Below, one piece after another: positions 39,007-45,683 of a stretch of 45,683 nt of DNA (the first letter of the stretch is position 1; each line of letters starts with the position of its first letter). The notes below the pieces were generated by a model, which searched no databases, had not been told where the DNA came from, and saw nothing but the letters and a program-made list of their open reading frames with translations. The stretch covers positions 1-45,683 of the forward strand of contig NZ_MWVI01000007.1 in NCBI RefSeq assembly GCF_002087295.1, in the 5' to 3' direction. Position numbers and translations under genes: made by a program. The stretch is from Vreelandella lionensis. GTDB lineage: Bacteria > Pseudomonadota > Gammaproteobacteria > Pseudomonadales > Halomonadaceae.

Positions 39007-39022
39007 GTGTTTGACCAAACAC
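39007..39022. promoter_or_regulatory. Palindrome GTGTTTGACCAAACAC in a divergent promoter
   Basis: Seven-base arms separated by two bases, centred in the 86 bp between the phosphatase and the attachment-family gene. It has the form of a dimeric repressor operator. Confidence 0.45.
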
Positions 39023-39074
39023 CGAACGATTGCCATGGTTAAAGGGTAATCAACGACATGGAGGACGTACGACG

Positions 39075-39506
39075 ATGACCACCTATATCGTGGTAGCTGA
39101 CGCCGCCCGCGCACGTATTTTTACCCGTGACGCGCTCAATCTCGCCGAGCAAGAGAGCTTGGTACACGCAGCCGGCAGGCTGCATGAAGGTGACTTGATC
39201 ACTGACCGCCGCGGGGCTGATGTCCATGAATCAACGTCAACGTCGTCGCGCTCATCTGGCGAAGAGGGGGCTGCCTCTCAGCATGAGAACGAGCTGTTTG
39301 CTAAAGAGGTCGCCCAACGCCTGTATAGCGCCCGCGTGAGTAACAGCATGGAAAAACTGATTATGGTCGCGCCGCCCAAGTTTTTAGGGCTACTGCGAGA
39401 AAAGCTTGATCACCCTACCCAAAAGCTTGTGACGCACACGCTCTCAAAAGATCTTAGCAAGGCGTCGATGGCAGATATTCAAAGCGCCGTGAGCGATCTG
39501 CGCTAA
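39075..39506 (+). CDS. Host attachment family protein
   Basis: Belongs to the family annotated as required for attachment to host cells; its biochemical role is not established. ATG at 39075 has GGAGG 10 nt upstream. Opening MTTYIVVADAARARIFTRDA, GRLHEGDLITDRRGADVHES, and the late segment KLIMVAPPKFLGLLREKLD are typical. 143 aa, intact. Confidence 0.83.
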   Translation: MTTYIVVADAARARIFTRDALNLAEQESLVHAAGRLHEGDLITDRRGADVHESTSTSSRSSGEEGAASQHENELFAKEVAQRLYSARVSNSMEKLIMVAPPKFLGLLREKLDHPTQKLVTHTLSKDLSKASMADIQSAVSDLR

Positions 39507-39534
39507 TCAAATCAACACTTTCTTACTCTTTTAT

Positions 39535-39561
39535 TAAAGGCATGGTGGCTCTCGCCGATAG
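39535..39561 (+). promoter_or_regulatory. Sigma-28-type promoter of the first chemoreceptor
   Basis: TAAA-N15-GCCGATAG matches the FliA consensus TAAA-N15-GCCGATAA except for the last base. It lies about 65 bp upstream of the chemoreceptor start. Confidence 0.72.
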
Positions 39562-39625
39562 CTAACGTCGAACTTTAGTGTACGTGGCACCCGCGTACTG
39601 ATTCCAAACGACGTTGAGAGCGACC

Positions 39626-41495
39626 ATGTTTTCATCTCTGCGAGCCCGCATACTGCTAGCCGCACTCACTGCCATCACCCTTGCCCTGATCGTCAATGGT
39701 GTTGCCAGCTACTACACAGTCCAGCAGCACAATACCCAACAGGTAGCACGCAACCTAGACGCTGTAGTACGTGGTAACAGTAGCGCCCTACATGAGTGGA
39801 TGGCATCCCGTAGCACCATGCTGAACGGTATGGAGGAAGCTATCTCCAGCAATGACCCACGTATTGCCTTGCGTCAGTTGACCACCTCTGGCGATTTTAT
39901 GGCAACCTACCTGAGCTTGGCTGATAGCGGAGAGACCATTTTTTTCAACGGCTGGGAGCCACCCGCCGATTTTGACCCACGAGAGCGACCTTGGTACCAA
40001 GCCGCCGCTGCCGCGCAGGATACTATTGTCACCGCGCCGTAGGTCGATGCCCAAAGCGGCGACTTAGTCGTGACCTTTGCCCGCCCGTTTTACCAAAATA
40101 ACCAACTTCAGGCGGTAGTAGGTGCTGACGTCAATATTCGCGATATGGTCGCGATCGTGCAAGACATCTCGCCTACTCCTTCAAGTTTTGGCTTTCTGAC
40201 TCCCGGCGATGGATCGCTAAGCGCCCATCCCAACAGCGAGCTAGCGCTAGAACCCACCACTGTTTTAAGCGATGAATTAAACGCCGCCTATATCGAGCAA
40301 CTTGCTAACACCAAGCAGCCACAGCAGATGCAGTTAGAAGGAAGCAGTAAATTACTGCTGAGCCGCCCAATAGGCGGCAATAGCGACTGGCAGCTTGTGG
40401 TAGCACTGGATGAAGCGGAGGCCACCGCAGGACTACGCGCCATTGCCACCACATCTATTGTTACCCTATTGATCGTTGCAGCCATTACCGCTGTGGTATT
40501 TGGGCTGCTGCTGTCGCTACTGTTGCGCCGCCTGCTGGGGGTGCGCAACGCGATGGATAACATCGCCTCCGGCGAGGGCGACCTCACCCAGCGTCTGCCA
40601 GAAGAAGGCAACGACGAAGTCACTCAAATCGCTAGCGCCTTTAACCGCTTTGTTAACAAAATGGAGCACGTCTTAATCGACGTGCGCACCAGCAGCGAAT
40701 CGGTGCACCACGCCGCTAACGAGATTGCCATGGGTTGGCCAGGATCTCTCGCGCCGTACGGATAACGCCGCCTCGAGCCTGCAGCAAACCTCAGCCTCGG
40801 TCGAAGAGATCACCAGCACCGTGCAACATACGGCGGCCTCTGCTCAGGAAGCCAACAAGCTCTCCCACGCAGCCACCGAAGTCGCGAAAGAGGGCGGTCA
40901 GGTGGTGTCGAACGTGGTCACCACCATGGAAGACATCTCCGACGCTTCCAACAAGATTGGCGACATCGTCACGTTGATGAACAGCATCGCTTTTCAAACC
41001 AATCTGCTGGCACTGAACGCCTCGGTAGAAGCAGCAAGGGCAGGCGAGCAAGGCCGCGGCTTTGCCGTTGTACCAGATGAGGTACGTAAGCTGGCAGGCC
41101 GCAGCAGCGACGCGGCCAACGATATCCAGAAGCTGATCGAAGACTCGCAAGCCAAAGTGAATAACGGCACAGCGCTGGTGCGTAACGCGGGCAGCACGAT
41201 GCAGGATATCGTGGTGCACATCACCCGCGTGACCGATGTTCTAGAAGAGATCAACGCCGCGACGAGCGAACAGAGCGACGGTATCAAGCAGGTCAATATC
41301 GCGGTGGCAGAACTGGACCGGATGACCAAAGAAAACGCTGCGATGGTCGAGGAGTCCACCACCGCCGCCGAGCAGTTGAAAGAGCAGGCGGATCACCTGA
41401 CCGGGACGATTAGTAGCTTCAAACTCTCTCACGCGGCATCGCCCGCGATACAGGAACCACAGGACCGTTTACCGCGCACGTCGGAGAGTTTCTAA
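39626..41495 (+). CDS. Methyl-accepting chemotaxis protein 1 (in-frame stop and frameshift)
   Basis: Transmembrane chemoreceptor. ATG at 39626; helix ILLAALTAITLALIVNGVASYY, a periplasmic dCache domain (YLSLADSGETIFF, FDPRERPWYQAA), an in-frame TAG at 40040-40042 where the Cache fold expects Tyr before VDAQSGDLVVTFARP, second helix SIVTLLIVAAITAVVFGLLLSLL, HAMP, then a break near 40735 (extra T) and the signalling domain with the hairpin tip [29 protein letters not shown]. The next residues read PDEVRKLA instead of ADEVRKLA. About 622 aa. Ligand unknown. Confidence 0.87.
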
Positions 41496-41639
41496 CCGTC
41501 AGCGCCTCCATGGCAGCCTCCGCCCTCTCGCCTGCGGTGGTGGCCATGTCACGCGTTAGCCATGAATCTTTGTTCTACTGGTTCAAGGATGGCACTCGAT
41601 ACGCTCTTTCGCCTCTTGCTGAAACAGGACCGCTCTTCT

Positions 41640-43745
41640 ATGCACTTTCGCTCCCTTCGCTCTCTCGTTTTGGCGTTGGCAGGCCCTTGCCTGCTTGCCG
41701 TCGTTGCCGCGCTGGTGGTGTATAACCTGATCGCGGCCGCCCGCACCCAATCCACCGTTGAAGAGCATACCCAAACGCTCATGCAGAGCGCACTGGACGC
41801 GCGGGTCGATGCCATTGCAGAGGCAGAGGGTGCACGGCTTCAACGCGAGCTGGACAAGGCCATGACCCTGGCCAGCCAGCTCGCCACCACCAACGCCCTC
41901 ATGGGCGTGGAAGATGCCGAAGGCCAGCGCGCGCTCTACCTGAGCCGCCGTCAGCTTTCCAACTTGGTACGGCAGACGGTTGCCGACAACCCGGCGCTGT
42001 TGGATGCGTTCATCGGCTGGGAGCCCAATGCCTTTTGGGACGACGCCCGCTTTGCTGGCGACGAGCGCCACGGCCACGATGGCAGCGGCCGCTTCATGCC
42101 CTGGTGGTACCGCACCGGGGATGGCTCGCTCGAGGTCTTGCCACTAGGCGCCCCCATGGAGAGCGAAACCCGCCTGGCCAGCGGCGTGCGTGAGGGGGAG
42201 TACTACCTCTGCCCCCGCGAAACGCTCGCTCCCTGTGTGATCGACCCCGCCGCCTACGATTACGACGGCGAAACACAGCTGGTCACCTCGTTTAACGCAC
42301 CGATTTTGGTGAATGGCGAATTTCGCGGCGTGGCCGGGGTCGACCTCTCGCTGAACTTCATCCAAACGCTGCTGCGCGACGCCAACGCCTCGCTGTATGA
42401 CGGCGCAGGCCGGATGGCGCTGGTCGCCGGGCGCGGCGGCTTGGTGGCGGATACCAACGGCGAAGAGGCCCTGGGCCTGCCAGCCAGCAACGCGCTGAGC
42501 GACACGGCGCTTGACGGCATTGCCGAAGCCACGTCACAAGGCAGCCTCTACAGCAGCATGGCCAACGGCATGTTTCAGCGCTATCAGCCACTAACCATTG
42601 GCGATACGGAGCAGCCGTGGGTGCTGGTGCTACAGCTGCCCGAGTCCGTCGTGCTCGCCGAACTCAACGCGCTGCAAAACGTTTTGAGCGATCAGCGCCA
42701 GCAAAACACCCTGGGGATGACGCTGGTGGGGCTGCTGCTGGCAGCCATCGGCATCGCCGCTCTGTGGTGGATTGGTGGGCGTATTGCGCGTCCGCTCAAA
42801 CGCTTGGCGAACAGAATGGAAGAGATCGCCTCTGGACACGGTGATCTCACTCAGCGCCTGCCCGTGCATGGCCGCGATGAGAGCGCCGCCGTGGCCGAGC
42901 AGTTCAACGCCTTTGCCGAAAAAATTCAGGCCATTTTGCTGGACGTACGGCGCAGCAGCGAGGCCGTAAACCACGCGGCCAACGAGATCACTCAAGGCGG
43001 CCATGACCTCTCACGGCGTACCGAGCAAGCCGCTGCAAGCCTGCAAGAAACCTCGGCAGCGATGGAAGAGATCAGCAGCACCGTCAGCCACACCACCCAC
43101 GCCTCCCAAGAAGCTAGCGGGCTGTCGAACACCGCCTCGCAGCTGGCTTCCCATACCGACACGGCGTTTGTTCAGGTGGTCTCGACCATGGATGACATCC
43201 GCGCGACCTCGTCAGAGATTCAGAGCATCGTTAGCGTGATCGACGGCATTGCCTTCCAAACCAACCTGCTGGCGCTCAACGCCTCAGTAGAAGCAGCGCG
43301 GGCTGGCGAACACGGGCGCGGCTTTGCCGTGGTGGCCGATGAAGTGCGCAAGCTCGCCTCGCGCAGCAGCGACGCCGCCAAGGACATCCGCCAGCGCATC
43401 GATGCGTCTGCCGACAAGGTCGAAAGCGGCACGCAAATGGTACGCGACGCTGAAGCCGCCATGCACGAGCTGGCCGATAGCGTAACGCGCGTCACCCAAA
43501 TGCTGGGCGATATCAGTACGGCAGCCGGTGAGCAGAACGACGGGATCAACCAAGTCAGCATCGCGGTGACCGACCTGGATCAGATGACCCAGCAAAACGC
43601 CGCCCTGGTGCAAGAGTCCACCACCGCGGGCGAGCAGCTTAAAGACCAAGCGGACAGGCTGGCCGCGCTAGTGGGTGGCTTTACGCTAGAGGCGTCGCAG
43701 CACCAGGCTCAGGCGCTGCCAAGCCCTGAAAAGGCCAAGATGTAA
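41640..43745 (+). CDS. Methyl-accepting chemotaxis protein 2
   Basis: Intact chemoreceptor. ATG at 41640 puts the first helix ([23 protein letters not shown]) near the N-terminus, with AGGA about 10 nt upstream; starts at 41562 and 41589 are open too. The periplasmic dCache domain contains [19 protein letters not shown] and [10 protein letters not shown]. Helix [25 protein letters not shown] ([24 protein letters not shown]), and signalling domain with [21 protein letters not shown] and [17 protein letters not shown]. About 701 aa. It lies 144 bp after receptor 1 without a clear promoter, so it may be read from the sigma-28 site. Confidence 0.9.
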   Translation: MHFRSLRSLVLALAGPCLLAVVAALVVYNLIAAARTQSTVEEHTQTLMQSALDARVDAIAEAEGARLQRELDKAMTLASQLATTNALMGVEDAEGQRALYLSRRQLSNLVRQTVADNPALLDAFIGWEPNAFWDDARFAGDERHGHDGSGRFMPWWYRTGDGSLEVLPLGAPMESETRLASGVREGEYYLCPRETLAPCVIDPAAYDYDGETQLVTSFNAPILVNGEFRGVAGVDLSLNFIQTLLRDANASLYDGAGRMALVAGRGGLVADTNGEEALGLPASNALSDTALDGIAEATSQGSLYSSMANGMFQRYQPLTIGDTEQPWVLVLQLPESVVLAELNALQNVLSDQRQQNTLGMTLVGLLLAAIGIAALWWIGGRIARPLKRLANRMEEIASGHGDLTQRLPVHGRDESAAVAEQFNAFAEKIQAILLDVRRSSEAVNHAANEITQGGHDLSRRTEQAAASLQETSAAMEEISSTVSHTTHASQEASGLSNTASQLASHTDTAFVQVVSTMDDIRATSSEIQSIVSVIDGIAFQTNLLALNASVEAARAGEHGRGFAVVADEVRKLASRSSDAAKDIRQRIDASADKVESGTQMVRDAEAAMHELADSVTRVTQMLGDISTAAGEQNDGINQVSIAVTDLDQMTQQNAALVQESTTAGEQLKDQADRLAALVGGFTLEASQHQAQALPSPEKAKM

Positions 43746-43815
43746 CCGCTAGGTATCGGTGGCAGCGGAATATCGTCACTGCGCTTGGCCCCGGCGGTCA
43801 TTTCGCGGCAGAGCC

Positions 43816-44676
43816 TTAAAAACTCCCGCACCCCGGTGGTGAGGTATTTTTGTGGCGATGCCAGATGAACGAGAAATGGCGCTTTAGATCCAACTCCGGC
43901 CTGGGCAGCGGCACCAAGCTGCCGCGCCGGAAGGCATCGCGCAGCGCCAGCCGCGACACGCAGCCAATGCCAAGGCCCGACTCCACCGCGCGTTTAATGC
44001 CCTCGGTATGCTCCAGCTCCAACAGCGTATTGAACCGACTGCGACGGTGGCGGGCGGCATGCTCTAGCGTCATACGCGTACCGGAGCCCTCCTCGCGCAT
44101 GATCCAATCCTCCCGCAGCAGTTGATCCAGCTCCAGATGCTCCCGCCCTGCCAGCGGGTGGCGCGGCGAGCAGAACACGCACAGCTCATCCTCGACCCAG
44201 GGCTGGCTGATAATCATATCGTCATCGCACTGCCCCTCAATCAGCCCTAAATCCAACGAGTGTTGGCGCACGCCCTCGATAATATGCCGCGTATTGCGCA
44301 CCGCCAGCCGCACTCGGCTACCGGGATAGCGCTGCATGAAATCGCTGATCAGCAGCGTGGCGAGATAGTTACCGATGGTGAGCGTTGCCCCCACGTCCAA
44401 TGCGCCCACGCCCTGCTGACCCCGCAGCAGCTCTTCGACCTCCTCGGCGCGGTCGAGCAGGGCCACCGCCTTGGGCAGTAGCTGGAAGCCGAGCGCGTTG
44501 AGTTTCAGCCGTTTCCCGATGCGATCAAGCAGTTGGCAATCGAACTGGCGCTCCAGCTCGGCCAGCGCCGTGCTGGTAGCCGATTGCGACATGGCTAGCG
44601 CGCGTGCCGCGTGAGAAACGCTCTCGTGCTGAGCAACAGCCACGAAAACTTCTAACTGTCGCAGGGTGTAGTGCAT
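43816..44676 (-). CDS. finR: LysR family regulator, FinR/YeiE-like (C-terminal frameshift)
   Basis: LysR-type activator. ATG at 44676 opens MHYTLRQLEVFVAVAQHESVSHAARALAMSQSATSTALAELE, the winged helix; the effector domain follows with TLTIGNYLATLLISDFM and SGLGIGCVSRLALRD. The end reads HRHKNTSPPGCGSF; skipping the A-run at 43847-43851 gives YLTTGVREFLRLCREMTAG, the family's usual C-terminus, ending near 43709 inside the end of receptor 2. It is divergent from fpr, as FinR is in pseudomonads, where it activates fpr under redox stress. Confidence 0.82.
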   Translation of the reverse strand: MHYTLRQLEVFVAVAQHESVSHAARALAMSQSATSTALAELERQFDCQLLDRIGKRLKLNALGFQLLPKAVALLDRAEEVEELLRGQQGVGALDVGATLTIGNYLATLLISDFMQRYPGSRVRLAVRNTRHIIEGVRQHSLDLGLIEGQCDDDMIISQPWVEDELCVFCSPRHPLAGREHLELDQLLREDWIMREEGSGTRMTLEHAARHRRSRFNTLLELEHTEGIKRAVESGLGIGCVSRLALRDAFRRGSLVPLPRPELDLKRHFSFIWHRHKNTSPPGCGSF

Positions 44677-44728
44677 GGCCAAAACCTATCTGTAGAGTGG
44701 TCCGCGAAAGGGCTATATCGATTTTAAA

Positions 44729-44748
44729 GATAAGCGTTATCAAGATAA
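44729..44748. promoter_or_regulatory. GATAA half-sites between finR and fpr
   Basis: GATAAGCGTTATCAAGATAA holds three alternating GATAA/TTATC half-sites, forming two overlapping palindromes. It lies 53 bp from the finR start and 121 bp from the fpr start, a plausible LysR site. Confidence 0.45.
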
Positions 44749-44868
44749 TTTGCTTAACAGATATACCACCCTTATTTAGAATTGAGAGCAACTTATAGAG
44801 CTATTTTTTATTCTTTTTTGGAATATGGCGAGCAAGGCTTAGGCCGCGCTGCCCTTGGAGGAGTTAGC

Positions 44869-45645
44869 ATGAGCAAGTTTGCCCTGGAAGAAGTGCTAAG
44901 CGTTCACCACTGGAACGATACCCTGTTCAGCTTCCGCACCACCCGCGAGCGCAGCCTGCGCTTCAAAAACGGCCAGTTTGTGATGATCGGCCTGGAAGTG
45001 GACGGCAAGCCGCTGATGCGCGCGTACTCCATCGCCAGCCCCAACTACGAAGACCACCTTGAGTTCTTCAGCATCAAAGTGCCCGATGGCCCGCTCACCT
45101 CGCGCCTACAGCACCTGAAAGTAGGCGACCAAATCATGGTCAGCCGCAAGCCGACCGGCACGCTGGTGTGCGACGACCTGCTACCGGGCCGCAACCTGTA
45201 TATGCTCTCGACCGGTACCGTCTTGGCGCCGTTTATGAGCCTGATCCAAGACCCGGAAGTTTACGAGCGTTTCGAGAAAGTAGTGCTGATCCACGGCGTG
45301 CGTGAAGTCTCTGAGCTGGCCTACGCCGACTTCATCACCAAAGAGCTGCCCGCCCACGAGTACCTGGGCGAAGAAGTCGCCGAAAAACTGGTGTACTACC
45401 CCACGGTTGCCCGTGAAGAGTTCCCCACCATGGGCCGCCTGACCGGCCACATCCGCAGCGGCAAGCTGTTTGAAGACACCGGCCTACCGCCGATTGACCC
45501 GCGCCAAGACCGCGCCATGATCTGCGGCAGCCCGGCAATGCTGGACGACACCAGCGCGCTGCTCGACGAACTGGGCCTGAATATCTCCCCGCGTATGGGC
45601 GAGCCGGGCGACTACGTCATCGAGCGTGCGTTCGTTGAGAAGTAA
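44869..45645 (+). CDS. fpr: Ferredoxin/flavodoxin-NADP+ reductase
   Basis: FAD enzyme moving electrons between NADPH and ferredoxin or flavodoxin. ATG at 44869 has GGAGGAG 6 nt upstream. FAD site MRAYSIASPNYEDHLEFFSIKVPDGPLTSRL; NADP site LSTGTVLAPFMSLIQDP, where the family has GTGLAPF, so one conserved Gly reads Val (GTC for GGC); then CGSPAMLDD and the C-terminal FVEK. 258 aa, intact. Divergent from finR. Confidence 0.93.
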   Translation: MSKFALEEVLSVHHWNDTLFSFRTTRERSLRFKNGQFVMIGLEVDGKPLMRAYSIASPNYEDHLEFFSIKVPDGPLTSRLQHLKVGDQIMVSRKPTGTLVCDDLLPGRNLYMLSTGTVLAPFMSLIQDPEVYERFEKVVLIHGVREVSELAYADFITKELPAHEYLGEEVAEKLVYYPTVAREEFPTMGRLTGHIRSGKLFEDTGLPPIDPRQDRAMICGSPAMLDDTSALLDELGLNISPRMGEPGDYVIERAFVEK

Positions 45646-45654
45646 GTGCTGTTT

Positions 45655-45683
45655 GAATGGTGAATGGTGAATGGTGAATGGTG
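45655..45683 (+). repeat. Heptanucleotide tandem repeat (GAATGGT)n
   Basis: Four exact copies of GAATGGT run from 9 bp after the fpr stop to the end of the window, where the array may continue. Confidence 0.8.

Noticed and set aside
1..45683. CRISPR array, tRNA or rRNA genes, prophage or defence island
   Set aside because: No regularly spaced repeats, cloverleaf-type sequences, integrase, cas or phage structural genes were seen on either strand.

Overview
The window reads as a high-GC gammaproteobacterial chromosome, most likely Halomonas or a close Halomonadaceae relative. The case rests on protein resemblance, the xseB-ispA-dxs order, a BCCT transporter, a tricarboxylate (Tct) transporter, an Aap amino-acid ABC system and an fpr/LysR divergent pair. 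No database search was possible, so the genus is an inference. I count 43 protein-coding genes. I see no tRNA, rRNA, CRISPR array, insertion sequence or prophage.

The most important caution is sequence quality. About 23 of the 43 genes carry single-base indels or in-frame stops, and where the site can be located many of the indels lie in short homopolymers. Genes that are normally single-copy and essential (dxs, ribA) are among them, so these are most simply read as uncorrected sequencing errors, not pseudogenes. I give one span per gene and state where the frame breaks. Several ORFs that look intact (the ABC ATPase at 8445, the zinc dehydrogenase at 28169, the end of the second AapJ) contain short scrambled stretches caused by paired, compensating indels.

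Layout. 1-5907 (minus): a sensor kinase and response regulator of the CitA/CitB type upstream of tctC-tctB-tctA, with a four-unit 9-bp repeat array between regulator and transporter. 6039-10282: a DUF481 outer-membrane protein, then a minus-strand unit of an NMT1-type binding protein, ATPase, permease and a Tsx-like outer-membrane channel. 10283-13150: a leader with an intrinsic terminator before a BCCT transporter, and a lone flagellin gene with a sigma-28-type promoter. 13190-14680: folK facing away from a FolM-like reductase whose promoter carries three 11-bp direct repeats like those bound by B12 photoreceptor regulators (CarH/LitR). 14676-21417: a large MscS channel, YqaA, IclR, an enoyl-CoA hydratase, trhO and a pirin, the last two sharing a divergent region with an ANR/FNR-like box. 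21500-32331: housekeeping genes serA, xseB-ispA-dxs, djlA, GST, a zinc dehydrogenase unit, ribA, hemE-speE. 32421-37912: a polar amino-acid ABC system with two tandem binding-protein genes, the second behind a clear sigma-54 promoter. 37944-45683: ridA, a histidine phosphatase, a host-attachment-family protein, two chemoreceptors (the first behind a sigma-28-type promoter), and a LysR gene divergent from fpr, ending in a heptanucleotide repeat.

Functionally the window is dominated by nutrient acquisition with dedicated regulation (tricarboxylates, a nucleobase or pyrimidine-like solute, betaine-type solutes, amino acids), chemotaxis and motility output genes, and core isoprenoid, haem, flavin, serine and polyamine biosynthesis. 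No wholly new multi-gene system is evident. The most original leads are regulatory: the CarH/LitR-like operator at folM, the 9-bp array before tctC, the pre-BCCT leader terminator, and the coupling of a Tsx channel to an NMT1-type ABC importer.
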